The notes under the pieces were generated by a model that saw only the letters and a program-made list of their open reading frames with translations, searched no databases and was not told the origin of the DNA. A stretch of DNA of 23,667 bases from JANQPX01 sp051010395. GTDB lineage: Bacteria > Pseudomonadota > Alphaproteobacteria > Geminicoccales > Geminicoccaceae. The position numbers and the translations under genes were made by a program. The DNA lies in NCBI GenBank assembly GCA_051010395.1, contig JBPCVQ010000223.1:1-23667 (forward strand), given 5' to 3'. Below, piece by piece: positions 8,899-15,795 of the stretch (positions within the stretch are counted from its first letter, which is position 1; each line of letters opens with the position of its first letter).

Positions 8899-9918
8899 AT
8901 GCGCGTCTATTCGATGGTTCGACCAAAGAAGCTGTCGGAAATGCCGGAGGCCATGGCCCGCGCCGAGCGGCTTGGCTATGACGGCACGACGCTGCTCGAG
9001 CTGACGGTGCCGCCGACGCTTAGCGCCGCCGCAGGCGCCATGGCGACCGAAAAGATCAAGATGATGACCGGCGTCTTCGTCGCCTTCCCGCGCAGCCCCA
9101 TGGCCACCGCCTATGACGCCTGGTCCCTGAACGAGCTTTCCGGCGGCCGCTTTCAGCTCGGGCTCGGCTCACAGATCAAGGCCCATCTGACCCGGCGTTT
9201 CGGCATGGACTACCAGCCGCCGGTACGGCGCATGAAGGACTATATAAGAGCGCTGCGCGCCATCTGGGGCTGCTGGCAGAACGGCACCCGGCTCGACTAT
9301 GACGGCGTGTATTACAAGCACAATCTGATGATCCCCTATTACAATCCCGGACCGATCGAAAGCGGCGTTCCCGAAGTTCATCTGGCGGCGATCAACAAGC
9401 TCATGTGCCGGCTGTGCGGCGAGGTCGCCGACGGCCATCTTCCCGGCGACCCAATTACCTGGAGATGGCATGAGGAGGTCATGCTGCCCAATCTCAAGAT
9501 CGGACTGGAGCGCTCAGGCCGGACCTTCGATGACATCGAGCTCGGCGGCTACGGGTTCATCGGCTCCGCCGTCACTGACGAAGGCATCGACAAGGTGGTC
9601 AAGGGGCTGAAGGAGCGTGTGGCGCTCTATGCCTCGACGCCTGAATACAAGGAAATGCTCTCGATGCATGGCTGGTCGGTCAGCCAGGAGGATTTCGCAG
9701 CGCTCGCGCGAGAAGATAAATGGGAGGAGATGGGCAATCTGGTCACCGACCAGATGCTCGAAGCCTATGCGGTGATCGCCAGGCCCGAGGATCTTCCGGC
9801 GGCGCTGAAGAAACGCTATGGCGGCAAGGTCGATCGCATTCAGATCGATGAAACCTGGTTCGAGGGTCTCTCCGATGATCAGGTCGCGACGCTGGTGACC
9901 GAGATCAAGGCGATCTGA
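8899..9918 (+). CDS. F420-type LLM-class oxidoreductase
   Basis: This is a luciferase-like (LLM) TIM-barrel oxidoreductase of 339 residues. The barrel signatures are present: AERLGYDGTTLLE, MMTGVFVAFPRSPM, WSLNELSGGRFQLGLGSQIK, and RRMKDYIRALRAIWGCWQNG. Its overall pattern recalls the TIGR03617-type F420-dependent subgroup, so it probably uses F420 rather than FMN; the F420 genes at 13.3-18.15 kb support this. Family members move hydride between F420 and organic substrates. ATG 8899 is chosen over TTG 8896 because AGGAGG at 8888-8893 is 5 bases upstream. It follows hyuB by 9 bases and precedes the ligase by 2. Cofactor choice is inference. Confidence 0.88.
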   Translation: MRVYSMVRPKKLSEMPEAMARAERLGYDGTTLLELTVPPTLSAAAGAMATEKIKMMTGVFVAFPRSPMATAYDAWSLNELSGGRFQLGLGSQIKAHLTRRFGMDYQPPVRRMKDYIRALRAIWGCWQNGTRLDYDGVYYKHNLMIPYYNPGPIESGVPEVHLAAINKLMCRLCGEVADGHLPGDPITWRWHEEVMLPNLKIGLERSGRTFDDIELGGYGFIGSAVTDEGIDKVVKGLKERVALYASTPEYKEMLSMHGWSVSQEDFAALAREDKWEEMGNLVTDQMLEAYAVIARPEDLPAALKKRYGGKVDRIQIDETWFEGLSDDQVATLVTEIKAI

Positions 9919-9920
9919 CG

Positions 9921-11423
9921 ATGGTGGAGCAACGGACCACGCCCGATTTCGCCGCTCCAGATTTCGCCGCTGAAGAATGGGCGCGGCTCTCTGCGCGTGA
10001 TCCGCACAGCATGGCGGTCGCCGAAATCGATCGCGAAATCACCGTGGGCGAGCTGATCCGGCAGGCGCGCAGGCGGGCCGACCAGTTGATCGCAAAGGGC
10101 GTACAGCCCGGCGATCGGGTGATCGTGGCGCGTCCCAATGTGATCGAATTCGTGGTCGACTATCTGGCAGTCAGGCTTTGTGCCGGTGTCCTGGTGAACC
10201 TGCCTTGGCGCGCCGGCACCAGCATCACCGAGCTCGCGGACATTCTGGATGCGAAGGTAGTCATCCTCGAAGAGCGCCTGGTGGGCGACAACCCGCTGTT
10301 CGATCAGCTGGGCGATCGCCGGTTTCGCCCTGACGAACAGGCAAAGCCCGGTCCAGAAACGCCGATCGCAAGGGGTGGCGACGAGCTTGCCTGGCTTGCC
10401 TGTACCTCCGGCACCACCGGTACGCCCAAGGCGGCGATGCACACCGGGACCACCTGGCAACGCCAGACCGAGGTCTTCGCCGAACATTTCGGGCTCGGCG
10501 AGGATGATCCGATCCTGGTCTCCTCGCCGGTCGGCCATGCGGTCGCCCTGCTGTTCGGTGTGCGCTTCTCGCTGCTCTTGAATTCGCCCATGGTGCTGGT
10601 TTCGAGATGGAAGCCGGAAACGGCGGTCAAGCTGATCCAGCGCCATGGCTGCACCTTCACCGTGGCGCCGACTCCGTTTCTCGTGGACATCGTCACTTTT
10701 GCCGAAAAACACGGCGCCGAAAGGCTGAAGACCCTAAAATTCTTCCCGTCCGCCGGAGCACCCGTGCCACGCACCCTCGTGCGCCGCGGGCTGGAAGCCC
10801 TGCCGAACTGCCAGGTCTGGTCCTATTTCGGTACGTCTGAGTGCGGTGCAGTGACGGCCGTGCCGCTGGATGCCGATCTGGATAAGCGCCTGAACACCGA
10901 TGGCACGGCCATGCCGGGGACCACGACCCGCGTGATAGACGACGAGCTGCAAATCCTCTGCCCCGCTCAGATGATGACGGGCTATTGGAGCGGCGATCCG
11001 AACGGGCGGCTGCACAATGACGGCTGGTATCAAACCGGCGATGCCTGTGAGCAGCGTGAGGACGGCTATATCAAGATGATCGGCCGGGCGCAGGACATCA
11101 TCCTGCGCGGCGGTGAGAACATCTCGCCGCTGGAGATCGAAAACACCCTGTTGAAGCACCCGGCCGTGCGCGATGTCGCGATCGTCGGCTATCCCGATGA
11201 CCGGCTCGGCTCACGTCTGGCCGCGGTCGTCGTTCCCGATGCTGATGTGACGCTGGATGACCTTCGCGCGCATTGCGAGACGATCGGCCTCGACAAGGCG
11301 AAATGGCCGGAGTTCATGACCGAGATTGACAAGATCCCACTATCGCCGATCGGCAAGGTGCTGCGCGGCGATCTGGAGGATCTGGTCTGGGACCTGATCA
11401 GGAATGATAAGGTCAGCGAATGA
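9921..11423 (+). CDS. AMP-dependent acyl/aryl-CoA ligase (ANL superfamily)
   Basis: This is an adenylate-forming ligase of 500 residues, most likely a CoA ligase activating a carboxylic acid. The core motifs are intact: P-loop CTSGTTGTPK at residues 161-170, YFGTSECG (A5), YQTGDA with D374 (A7), IGRAQDIILRGGENISPLEIE (A8 hinge), and SPIGKVLRGDL with the catalytic lysine K479 (A10). There is no carrier-protein or condensation domain, so a peptide synthetase role is unlikely. Substrate could be a product of HyuAB/LLM ring opening. It starts 2 bases after the LLM stop; the ribosome site (AAGG at 9907-9910) is weak, suggesting coupling. It is the last gene before a 490-base gap. Confidence 0.9.
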   Translation: MVEQRTTPDFAAPDFAAEEWARLSARDPHSMAVAEIDREITVGELIRQARRRADQLIAKGVQPGDRVIVARPNVIEFVVDYLAVRLCAGVLVNLPWRAGTSITELADILDAKVVILEERLVGDNPLFDQLGDRRFRPDEQAKPGPETPIARGGDELAWLACTSGTTGTPKAAMHTGTTWQRQTEVFAEHFGLGEDDPILVSSPVGHAVALLFGVRFSLLLNSPMVLVSRWKPETAVKLIQRHGCTFTVAPTPFLVDIVTFAEKHGAERLKTLKFFPSAGAPVPRTLVRRGLEALPNCQVWSYFGTSECGAVTAVPLDADLDKRLNTDGTAMPGTTTRVIDDELQILCPAQMMTGYWSGDPNGRLHNDGWYQTGDACEQREDGYIKMIGRAQDIILRGGENISPLEIENTLLKHPAVRDVAIVGYPDDRLGSRLAAVVVPDADVTLDDLRAHCETIGLDKAKWPEFMTEIDKIPLSPIGKVLRGDLEDLVWDLIRNDKVSE

Positions 11424-11499
11424 CCCGATTTTTGCTTTCGTCAGCCTATGGATTGCTCTCTCCTGTCGACGCGGGCTTGATTCAATCTTTCTTCACGAT

Positions 11500-11637
11500 T
11501 GCCGGGTACGATGGTGATCAGGTCCATACGATCCTGGGAGTCCGCCCGCCCGCTGAGATGGAGGTGCGAGGCTCGGACTCCCAGGATCGCATGGACCTGG
11601 ATGGCTTCTATCATGATCGGGTTAGCAAAAGGTTAAG
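11500..11637 (+). repeat. Dispersed hairpin repeat, copy 1
   Basis: A ~140-bp element sits just after the ligase stop. Its core arms at 11519-11544 and 11574-11599 pair over 26 bp with one mismatch (which would be a G-U pair in RNA) around a 29-base loop. The right flank runs to GGTTAGCAAAAGGTTAAG. It aligns in reverse complement with the copy at 18207-18353, including the loop segment GCGAGGCTC and the TTAG..AAAGGTTAA tail. It may act as a terminator or RNA-stabilising structure, or be a REP/MITE-like element. A 114-residue frame over it (11420-11764) is not taken as a gene. Confidence 0.75.
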
Positions 11638-11764
11638 CCAGAAAGATAGAACAAACGTCGAAATCCGGACGACAGCAGCCTGCCCAGCCCGGAAGCTTCC
11701 TCCGACGTCCTCGGAATTGGGTAGCCTACCGCCGATCTTGGCCGTGACGGAGAGTTCCCAATGA

Positions 11765-11779
11765 TGTGGTCATACCTCC
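11765..11779 (+). promoter_or_regulatory. Degenerate GntR/FadR-like operator
   Basis: A TGTGGTCATACC half-conserved copy of the GTGGT-N3-ACCAC motif; the right arm is altered (ACCTC). It is preceded by CCCAATGA, like the other copies. It lies 136 bases before the F420-operon start. Confidence 0.4.
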
Positions 11780-11817
11780 AGCACGGAAACCTCTCGAGAC
11801 CATCCCGACAAGGGATC

Positions 11818-11884
11818 GCATACCCTTGGATTTTCAAACTCATTCTTCGACGGCTGTCGAAACCCAATGACGTGGTCACACCAC
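11818..11884 (+). repeat. Leader module upstream of the F420 operon, homologous to that of dctQ
   Basis: Aligned by eye without gaps, this 67-bp stretch matches 20009-20075 at 51 of 67 positions. Shared blocks are GCATACCCT, CATTCT, GAAACC and the complete operator GTGGTCACACCAC at the end. A shorter form with about 13 bases missing occurs at 18616-18669. It probably carries a promoter, but I see no clear -10/-35. Confidence 0.6.
11872..11884 (+). promoter_or_regulatory. GntR/FadR-like operator, perfect copy
   Basis: GTGGT-CAC-ACCAC, a perfect 5-bp dyad with a 3-bp centre. The core fits the TGGTNNNACCA pattern of FadR-subfamily GntR regulators. It stands in tandem with the next site (17 bp centre to centre) just before the F420-operon start. 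Confidence 0.65.
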
Positions 11885-11888
11885 TGAT

Positions 11889-11901
11889 GTGGTCATGCCA
11901 C
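11889..11901 (+). promoter_or_regulatory. GntR/FadR-like operator, one mismatch
   Basis: GTGGT-CAT-GCCAC, the second tandem site. It ends 2 bases before the ribosome site (GAGGGGG, 11904-11910) of the LLM gene, so a bound repressor would sit over the transcription start or early leader. Confidence 0.6.
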
Positions 11902-11914
11902 TAGAGGGGGCGTC

Positions 11915-12847
11915 ATGAAGAGATTGCAGGTAGGGTTTCACATCGATGGTGACGTCTGGGAGCCCGAGCAGATCGCGGCGCTCGAAGGGCATGGTTTCGA
12001 CATCCTGACCACCGGCGAGCACATCCTGTTCTTCCGGCCCATTCTCGATACGGTCACCGTGCTGTCCTATGCAGCGGCGGTTACGAAAAAGATCAAGCTG
12101 CTGCCCTCGACCCTGATCCTGCCGCTTCGCCATCCGACCATGATGGCGAAGGAGCTGATTTCGATCGACATCCTGTCCAAGGGGCGGCTGATCGCGTCGG
12201 TCGGGATCGGCGGCGACTATCCGCGCGAATTCGAGGCCTGCGGCGTTCCGATGACTGAGCGCGGCCGCCGCGCCAATGAGGGCATCGAGATCATCAAGGG
12301 CTACTGGTCGGGGGAGCGCTTCGATTATGACGGCAAGATCTTTCAGCTGAAAGACGTGGACATGCTGCCCGGCCCCTTCCAAAAGGGCGGTCCGCCGCTT
12401 TGGGTGTGCGGGCGGAGCGATCCGGCGATGAAGCGTGCTGCCAAATATGGCGATGGCTGGCAGCCCTATATGTACACGGCCGCGCAGCTCGCCTCCTCCG
12501 TGGACAAGATCAATGGTTTCGCCGGTGACATCGGGCGCGATCTGCCGGCGGATTTCGCCTATACTACCTTCATGTATGTCTCGATGCATGACGATGTCGA
12601 TGAAGCCCGCAACCGCGCCATCGAGCAGCTGAGCTATCGCTTCAACATGCCGTTCGAAAAGATCGTCGACAAATATTGCGCCTATGGACCGCGCGACAAG
12701 GTCATCTCGGAACTACAATCTTACGTCGATGCCGGCGCCAACCACCTGATCATCGCGCTGGTGATGCCCGAAGAGGAGCGCATGGATCATGTCGCCAAAT
12801 TCGCCGAAGAGATCCTGCCTTCGCTGCAGGCGATGAGTGTGAAATAG
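11915..12847 (+). CDS. F420-type LLM-class oxidoreductase, second copy
   Basis: This is a second luciferase-like oxidoreductase, 310 residues, of a different subgroup from the one at 8899 (it recalls TIGR03619-type F420 enzymes). Visible signatures are GFDILTTGEHILFF, KIKLLPSTLILPLRHP, LISIDILSKGRLIASVGIGG (with the family GGDY after it), RRANEGIEIIKGYWSGE and PPLWVCGRSDPAMKRAAKYGDGW. The GRS/GDGW region is near the usual phosphate-binding end of the barrel. ATG 11915 has GAGGGGG 4 bases upstream. It heads the operon that makes F420, a strong contextual argument that it uses that cofactor. Its substrate is unknown. It is likely regulated by the operators immediately upstream. Confidence 0.9.
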   Translation: MKRLQVGFHIDGDVWEPEQIAALEGHGFDILTTGEHILFFRPILDTVTVLSYAAAVTKKIKLLPSTLILPLRHPTMMAKELISIDILSKGRLIASVGIGGDYPREFEACGVPMTERGRRANEGIEIIKGYWSGERFDYDGKIFQLKDVDMLPGPFQKGGPPLWVCGRSDPAMKRAAKYGDGWQPYMYTAAQLASSVDKINGFAGDIGRDLPADFAYTTFMYVSMHDDVDEARNRAIEQLSYRFNMPFEKIVDKYCAYGPRDKVISELQSYVDAGANHLIIALVMPEEERMDHVAKFAEEILPSLQAMSVK

Positions 12848-12856
12848 GATTTGTCC

Positions 12857-13291
12857 GTGGCGCACAATAGTCTGACCATCGCCGACATTCAGGAGCGAAT
12901 TGGCCGCTCGAAATTTCACCAGCTTTTCCGCCCCGAAGTGCTGGAGCTCGACAATGAGGCGATGACGCTCGCCCTCAAGGTCCACATGCGACCGGAGTTC
13001 GAACGCCAGCCCGGCACCGGGCATTGGCATGGCGGCGCCCTCGCCTCGCTGATCGATATCGCCGGGTGTTATGCGCTGATGCTGGTGGCCGGCGGGCAGA
13101 TGCTGACGCTGAATTTCAGCACCGACTTTCTCCGCCTCGCGGTCTCGGACCACCTGATCGCTCGCGCTGTTGTGCGCAAAGTGGGACGGACGGTCGGTTT
13201 CGTCGATGTCGAGATCGAGGACGCGGATGGTCTGCAGGTCGTGATGGGCCGTGCCTGCTACACGATCCGGCCGGATATCAAACAGACGTGA
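12857..13291 (+). CDS. PaaI-like hotdog-fold thioesterase
   Basis: This is a 144-residue hotdog-fold protein, probably an acyl-CoA thioesterase. The PaaI-type helix block GHWHGGALASLIDIAGCYAL is clear, followed by LTLNFSTDFLRLAV, a hotdog strand, and GRTVGFVDVEIEDADG near the C-terminus. Such enzymes release CoA from aryl- or acyl-CoA intermediates. GTG at 12857 is favoured over TTG 12851 because AGGA at 12846-12849 gives a 7-base spacing; TTG would leave only one. It starts 9 bases after the LLM stop. Together with the CoA ligase at 9921 it suggests that CoA esters arise in the pathway. Confidence 0.85.
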   Translation: MAHNSLTIADIQERIGRSKFHQLFRPEVLELDNEAMTLALKVHMRPEFERQPGTGHWHGGALASLIDIAGCYALMLVAGGQMLTLNFSTDFLRLAVSDHLIARAVVRKVGRTVGFVDVEIEDADGLQVVMGRACYTIRPDIKQT

Positions 13292-13308
13292 CCGCTTGGG
13301 AGTGAAGC

Positions 13309-14007
13309 ATGCAGGATGTCGACAAGGCCGGCGGTGACGAGAAGAAGACGATCGCGATCGTCGGCGGCACCGGTGATCTGGGCTCCGGTCTGGCGCAGCG
13401 TTGGGCTCGTGCCGGACATGACGTCGTAATCGGTTCGCGTGATGGGGAGCGCGCCGCTGCGAAAGCTTCGGAATTTTCGGCGCGAGCGGGAACTCCGATC
13501 TCCGGGGCTGCGAACCAGGATGCCGCCGCAAAGGGCGAGATCGTCGTGCTGACCGTGCCGTTCGCGAGCCATGCGGCGACGCTCGAGACGATCCGCCCGT
13601 TTCTGAACGGCAAGATCCTGGTGGATGTGACCGTCCCTTTGCAGCCGCCGAAGGTGCGCACCGTGCAGCTGCCGGAAGGTGGGTCGGTGGCCAAGGGCGT
13701 ACAGGCGACGCTTGGCGAGGATGTCCGCGTGGTCTCCGCTTTCCAGAATGTGGCCGCCGCACACCTGGCCGATCTCGATCACGACATCGATTGCGACGTG
13801 CTGGTCTGCGCCAATGACCAAACCGCGCGAAAACTGGTCGTCGGGCTTGCCGAGGATGCCGGCATGAAGGCCTGGCATGCGGGCCGGATCGACAATTCCG
13901 CGGTGGCCGAGGCCCTGACGTCGGTTTTGATTTTCATCAACGGCAAGTACAAGATAGACGGTGCCGGCATCCGGTTGACGGGCGTTCCGTCGGACGCCGA
14001 GACCTGA
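13309..14007 (+). CDS. npdG: F420:NADP oxidoreductase (NADPH-dependent F420 reductase)
   Basis: This enzyme moves hydride between NADP(H) and F420. Residues 14-44 form the dinucleotide fold IAIVGGTGDLGSGLAQRWA (G19-G25) ending in GSRD, whose S43/R44 suit the NADP 2'-phosphate. The rest follows the archaeal Fno pattern: EIVVLTVPF, VRVVSAFQNVAAAHLADLD, DVLVCANDQTARKLV and a C-terminal AGRIDNSAVAEALTSVLI. Length 232 is normal. In an aerobic bacterium it most likely makes F420H2 from NADPH for the LLM enzymes, though the reverse is possible if the pathway oxidises its substrate. It sits between the thioesterase (17-base gap) and cofE (18-base gap). Confidence 0.93.
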   Translation: MQDVDKAGGDEKKTIAIVGGTGDLGSGLAQRWARAGHDVVIGSRDGERAAAKASEFSARAGTPISGAANQDAAAKGEIVVLTVPFASHAATLETIRPFLNGKILVDVTVPLQPPKVRTVQLPEGGSVAKGVQATLGEDVRVVSAFQNVAAAHLADLDHDIDCDVLVCANDQTARKLVVGLAEDAGMKAWHAGRIDNSAVAEALTSVLIFINGKYKIDGAGIRLTGVPSDAET

Positions 14008-14025
14008 ACGAAAGCTTTGGAGCCG

Positions 14026-14799
14026 ATGTCCGATCAGATCACGCTCCAGGCCCTTAGCGGCATCCCCATGATCGAGCCCGGCGATGATCTGGCCCTGGTC
14101 ATTGCCGAGGCGCTCGACGCCAGTGAGCTTGTTCTGCAAGCCGGGGATATCCTGGTTCTGGCGCAAAAGATCGTTTCGAAGGTGGAGGGGCGGATCGTCG
14201 ATCTCCGCCAGGTGACGCCGGGAGCGCGGGCGATCGAGCTTTCGGCGGCTAGCGGCAAGAACCCCCGGCTGGTCGAGCTGATCCTCGCGGAAAGTGCTTC
14301 CATCATCCGCCAGGAACGCGGCCTTCTGATCACCGAACATCGCCAAGGCTGGATCATGGCGAATGCCGGGATCGATGCCTCCAACGTGCAATCGGAAGGG
14401 GGTGCCGAAAACGTGCTTCTCCTGCCTGTCGATCCCGATGGGAGTGCCGCCGATCTGCGCCAAGAACTCTCCCAGCGCTACGGCGTCGACATCGGCGTGA
14501 TTATCAGCGACAGTTTCGGCCGTCCTTGGCGTCTCGGCACCACCGGGGTCGCCCTAGGTGCCGCCGGCGTTCCCAGCCTCTGGGACCGGCGCGGCGCGCG
14601 CGACCTCTTCGGCCGCGAATTACGGGCGAGCCAGCAGGCGGTGGCCGACGAACTGGCGAACGCGGCCTCACTACTGCAAGGCCAGGCGGATGAGGGCTTG
14701 CCGGCAGTGCTGGTTCGAGGGCTCGAATTCAGCGGGATGGCTCCCGAGCGCCCGGCCGTCGACTTGATCCGCGATGCATCCGAGGATCTCTTCCGATGA
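14026..14799 (+). CDS. cofE: F420-0:gamma-glutamyl ligase
   Basis: CofE adds glutamate residues to F420-0 using GTP. The 257-residue protein shows GIPMIEPGDDLALVIAEAL near the start, ILVLAQKIVSKVEGRIVDL, GIDASNVQSEGG, NVLLLPVDPDGSA, VIISDSFGRPWRLGTTGVA and GARDLFGREL, all family blocks. It is a single domain: the FMN-binding nitroreductase-like domain fused to the C-terminus of mycobacterial FbiB is absent, and no CofC domain is attached. ATG 14026 is chosen over in-frame TTG 14017; GGAG at 14019-14022 is close (3 bases), so expression may depend on coupling. Its stop overlaps the cofD start by 4 bases. Confidence 0.93.
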   Translation: MSDQITLQALSGIPMIEPGDDLALVIAEALDASELVLQAGDILVLAQKIVSKVEGRIVDLRQVTPGARAIELSAASGKNPRLVELILAESASIIRQERGLLITEHRQGWIMANAGIDASNVQSEGGAENVLLLPVDPDGSAADLRQELSQRYGVDIGVIISDSFGRPWRLGTTGVALGAAGVPSLWDRRGARDLFGRELRASQQAVADELANAASLLQGQADEGLPAVLVRGLEFSGMAPERPAVDLIRDASEDLFR

Positions 14800-15749
14800 G
14801 CGAACGCCCGGTCATCGCGCTTTCGGGCGGCGTCGGCGGCGCCAAGCTGGTGCTCGGGCTTGCGCATGTCTTGCCAGGTGATCGGCTGACGGTGGTCACT
14901 AATACTGGGGACGATTTCGACCATCTGGGCCTGCGCATCTGTCCCGATACGGACACCGTGCTCTACACGCTTTCCGGGCTCGCCGATCCGGATAAGGGCT
15001 GGGGGCGTGCGGGAGAAACCTGGACCTTCATGAGAGCCCTGGCGGCGCTTGGCGGCGAGGACTGGTTCAGCCTCGGCGATGGCGATCTGGCGCTGCATGT
15101 CCTGCGCACCCACCGTCTTTCCGAGGGCGCCAGCCTCGGCGAGGTGACCGCGGAGGTGGCCGATGTCCTGAACATCGCGCCGATGATCCTGCCGATGAGC
15201 GATCAGCCCGTGGCGACCCACGTCAACACGCCGGACGGCCAGCTGGCCTTTCAGCATTATTTCGTGCGCGAGCGATGCGCGCCTGTCGTCACCGGGTTCG
15301 AGTTCAAAGGGGTCGACGCTGCGAAGCCCAATCCAGAACTGGTGCAACAACTCGAGACAGGGCCGGAAGCCATCATCATCGCACCGTCCAATCCCTATAT
15401 CAGCGTCGACCCAATCCTGGGCCTGCCCGGCCTCTGGGCTATGCTGCGCGCTTGCGGCGCGCCGATCATCGCCATCTCGCCGATCGTCGGCGGGGCGGCG
15501 ATCAAAGGGCCGGCCGCCAAGATGATGGCGGAGCTCGGCATCGAGGTTTCGGCTTTGGGTATCGCTCGCCACTACCAGGGCCTGATCGACGGCCTGATCA
15601 TCGACGAGCAGGACAGAGGCCTTGCCTCCCGTTTCGCCGAAATCGGTATGAGGGTTCGAGTAGCGCCGACGATGATGGTGGATCTGCAAACCCGTATCGA
15701 GCTCGCGCGCCAAGCCCTGGACTTCGCAAGAGATCTGCGCTCAGGATAA
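14796..15749 (+). CDS. cofD: 2-phospho-L-lactate (or analogue) transferase
   Basis: CofD joins the activated three-carbon phospho-moiety to F0, giving F420-0 or its dehydro form. Residues 10-17 (SGGVGGAK) form the family glycine-rich loop; VTNTGDD at 35-40, GLRICPDTDTVLYTL, WFSLGDGDLALHVLRT, APSNPYISVDPIL and ISPIVGGAAIKGPAAKMM are further CofD blocks. Length 317 is usual. The ATGA overlap with cofE indicates coupling. Sequence alone does not tell whether it accepts lactyl-, enolpyruvyl- or glyceryl-phospho-guanosine; that is the interesting question here because the maker of that donor is missing. Confidence 0.94.
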   Translation: MSERPVIALSGGVGGAKLVLGLAHVLPGDRLTVVTNTGDDFDHLGLRICPDTDTVLYTLSGLADPDKGWGRAGETWTFMRALAALGGEDWFSLGDGDLALHVLRTHRLSEGASLGEVTAEVADVLNIAPMILPMSDQPVATHVNTPDGQLAFQHYFVRERCAPVVTGFEFKGVDAAKPNPELVQQLETGPEAIIIAPSNPYISVDPILGLPGLWAMLRACGAPIIAISPIVGGAAIKGPAAKMMAELGIEVSALGIARHYQGLIDGLIIDEQDRGLASRFAEIGMRVRVAPTMMVDLQTRIELARQALDFARDLRSG

Positions 15750-15795
15750 CCGAGATGGCTCTGATCGGCATCTCGTCAGCAAAGCAGAGAGCGGC

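Noticed and set aside
11420..11764. A 114-residue frame overlapping the ligase stop by ATGA, looking like another operon gene
   Set aside because: It runs straight through the hairpin repeat, shows no domain, and its end is in low-constraint leader DNA; the overlap is likely chance.
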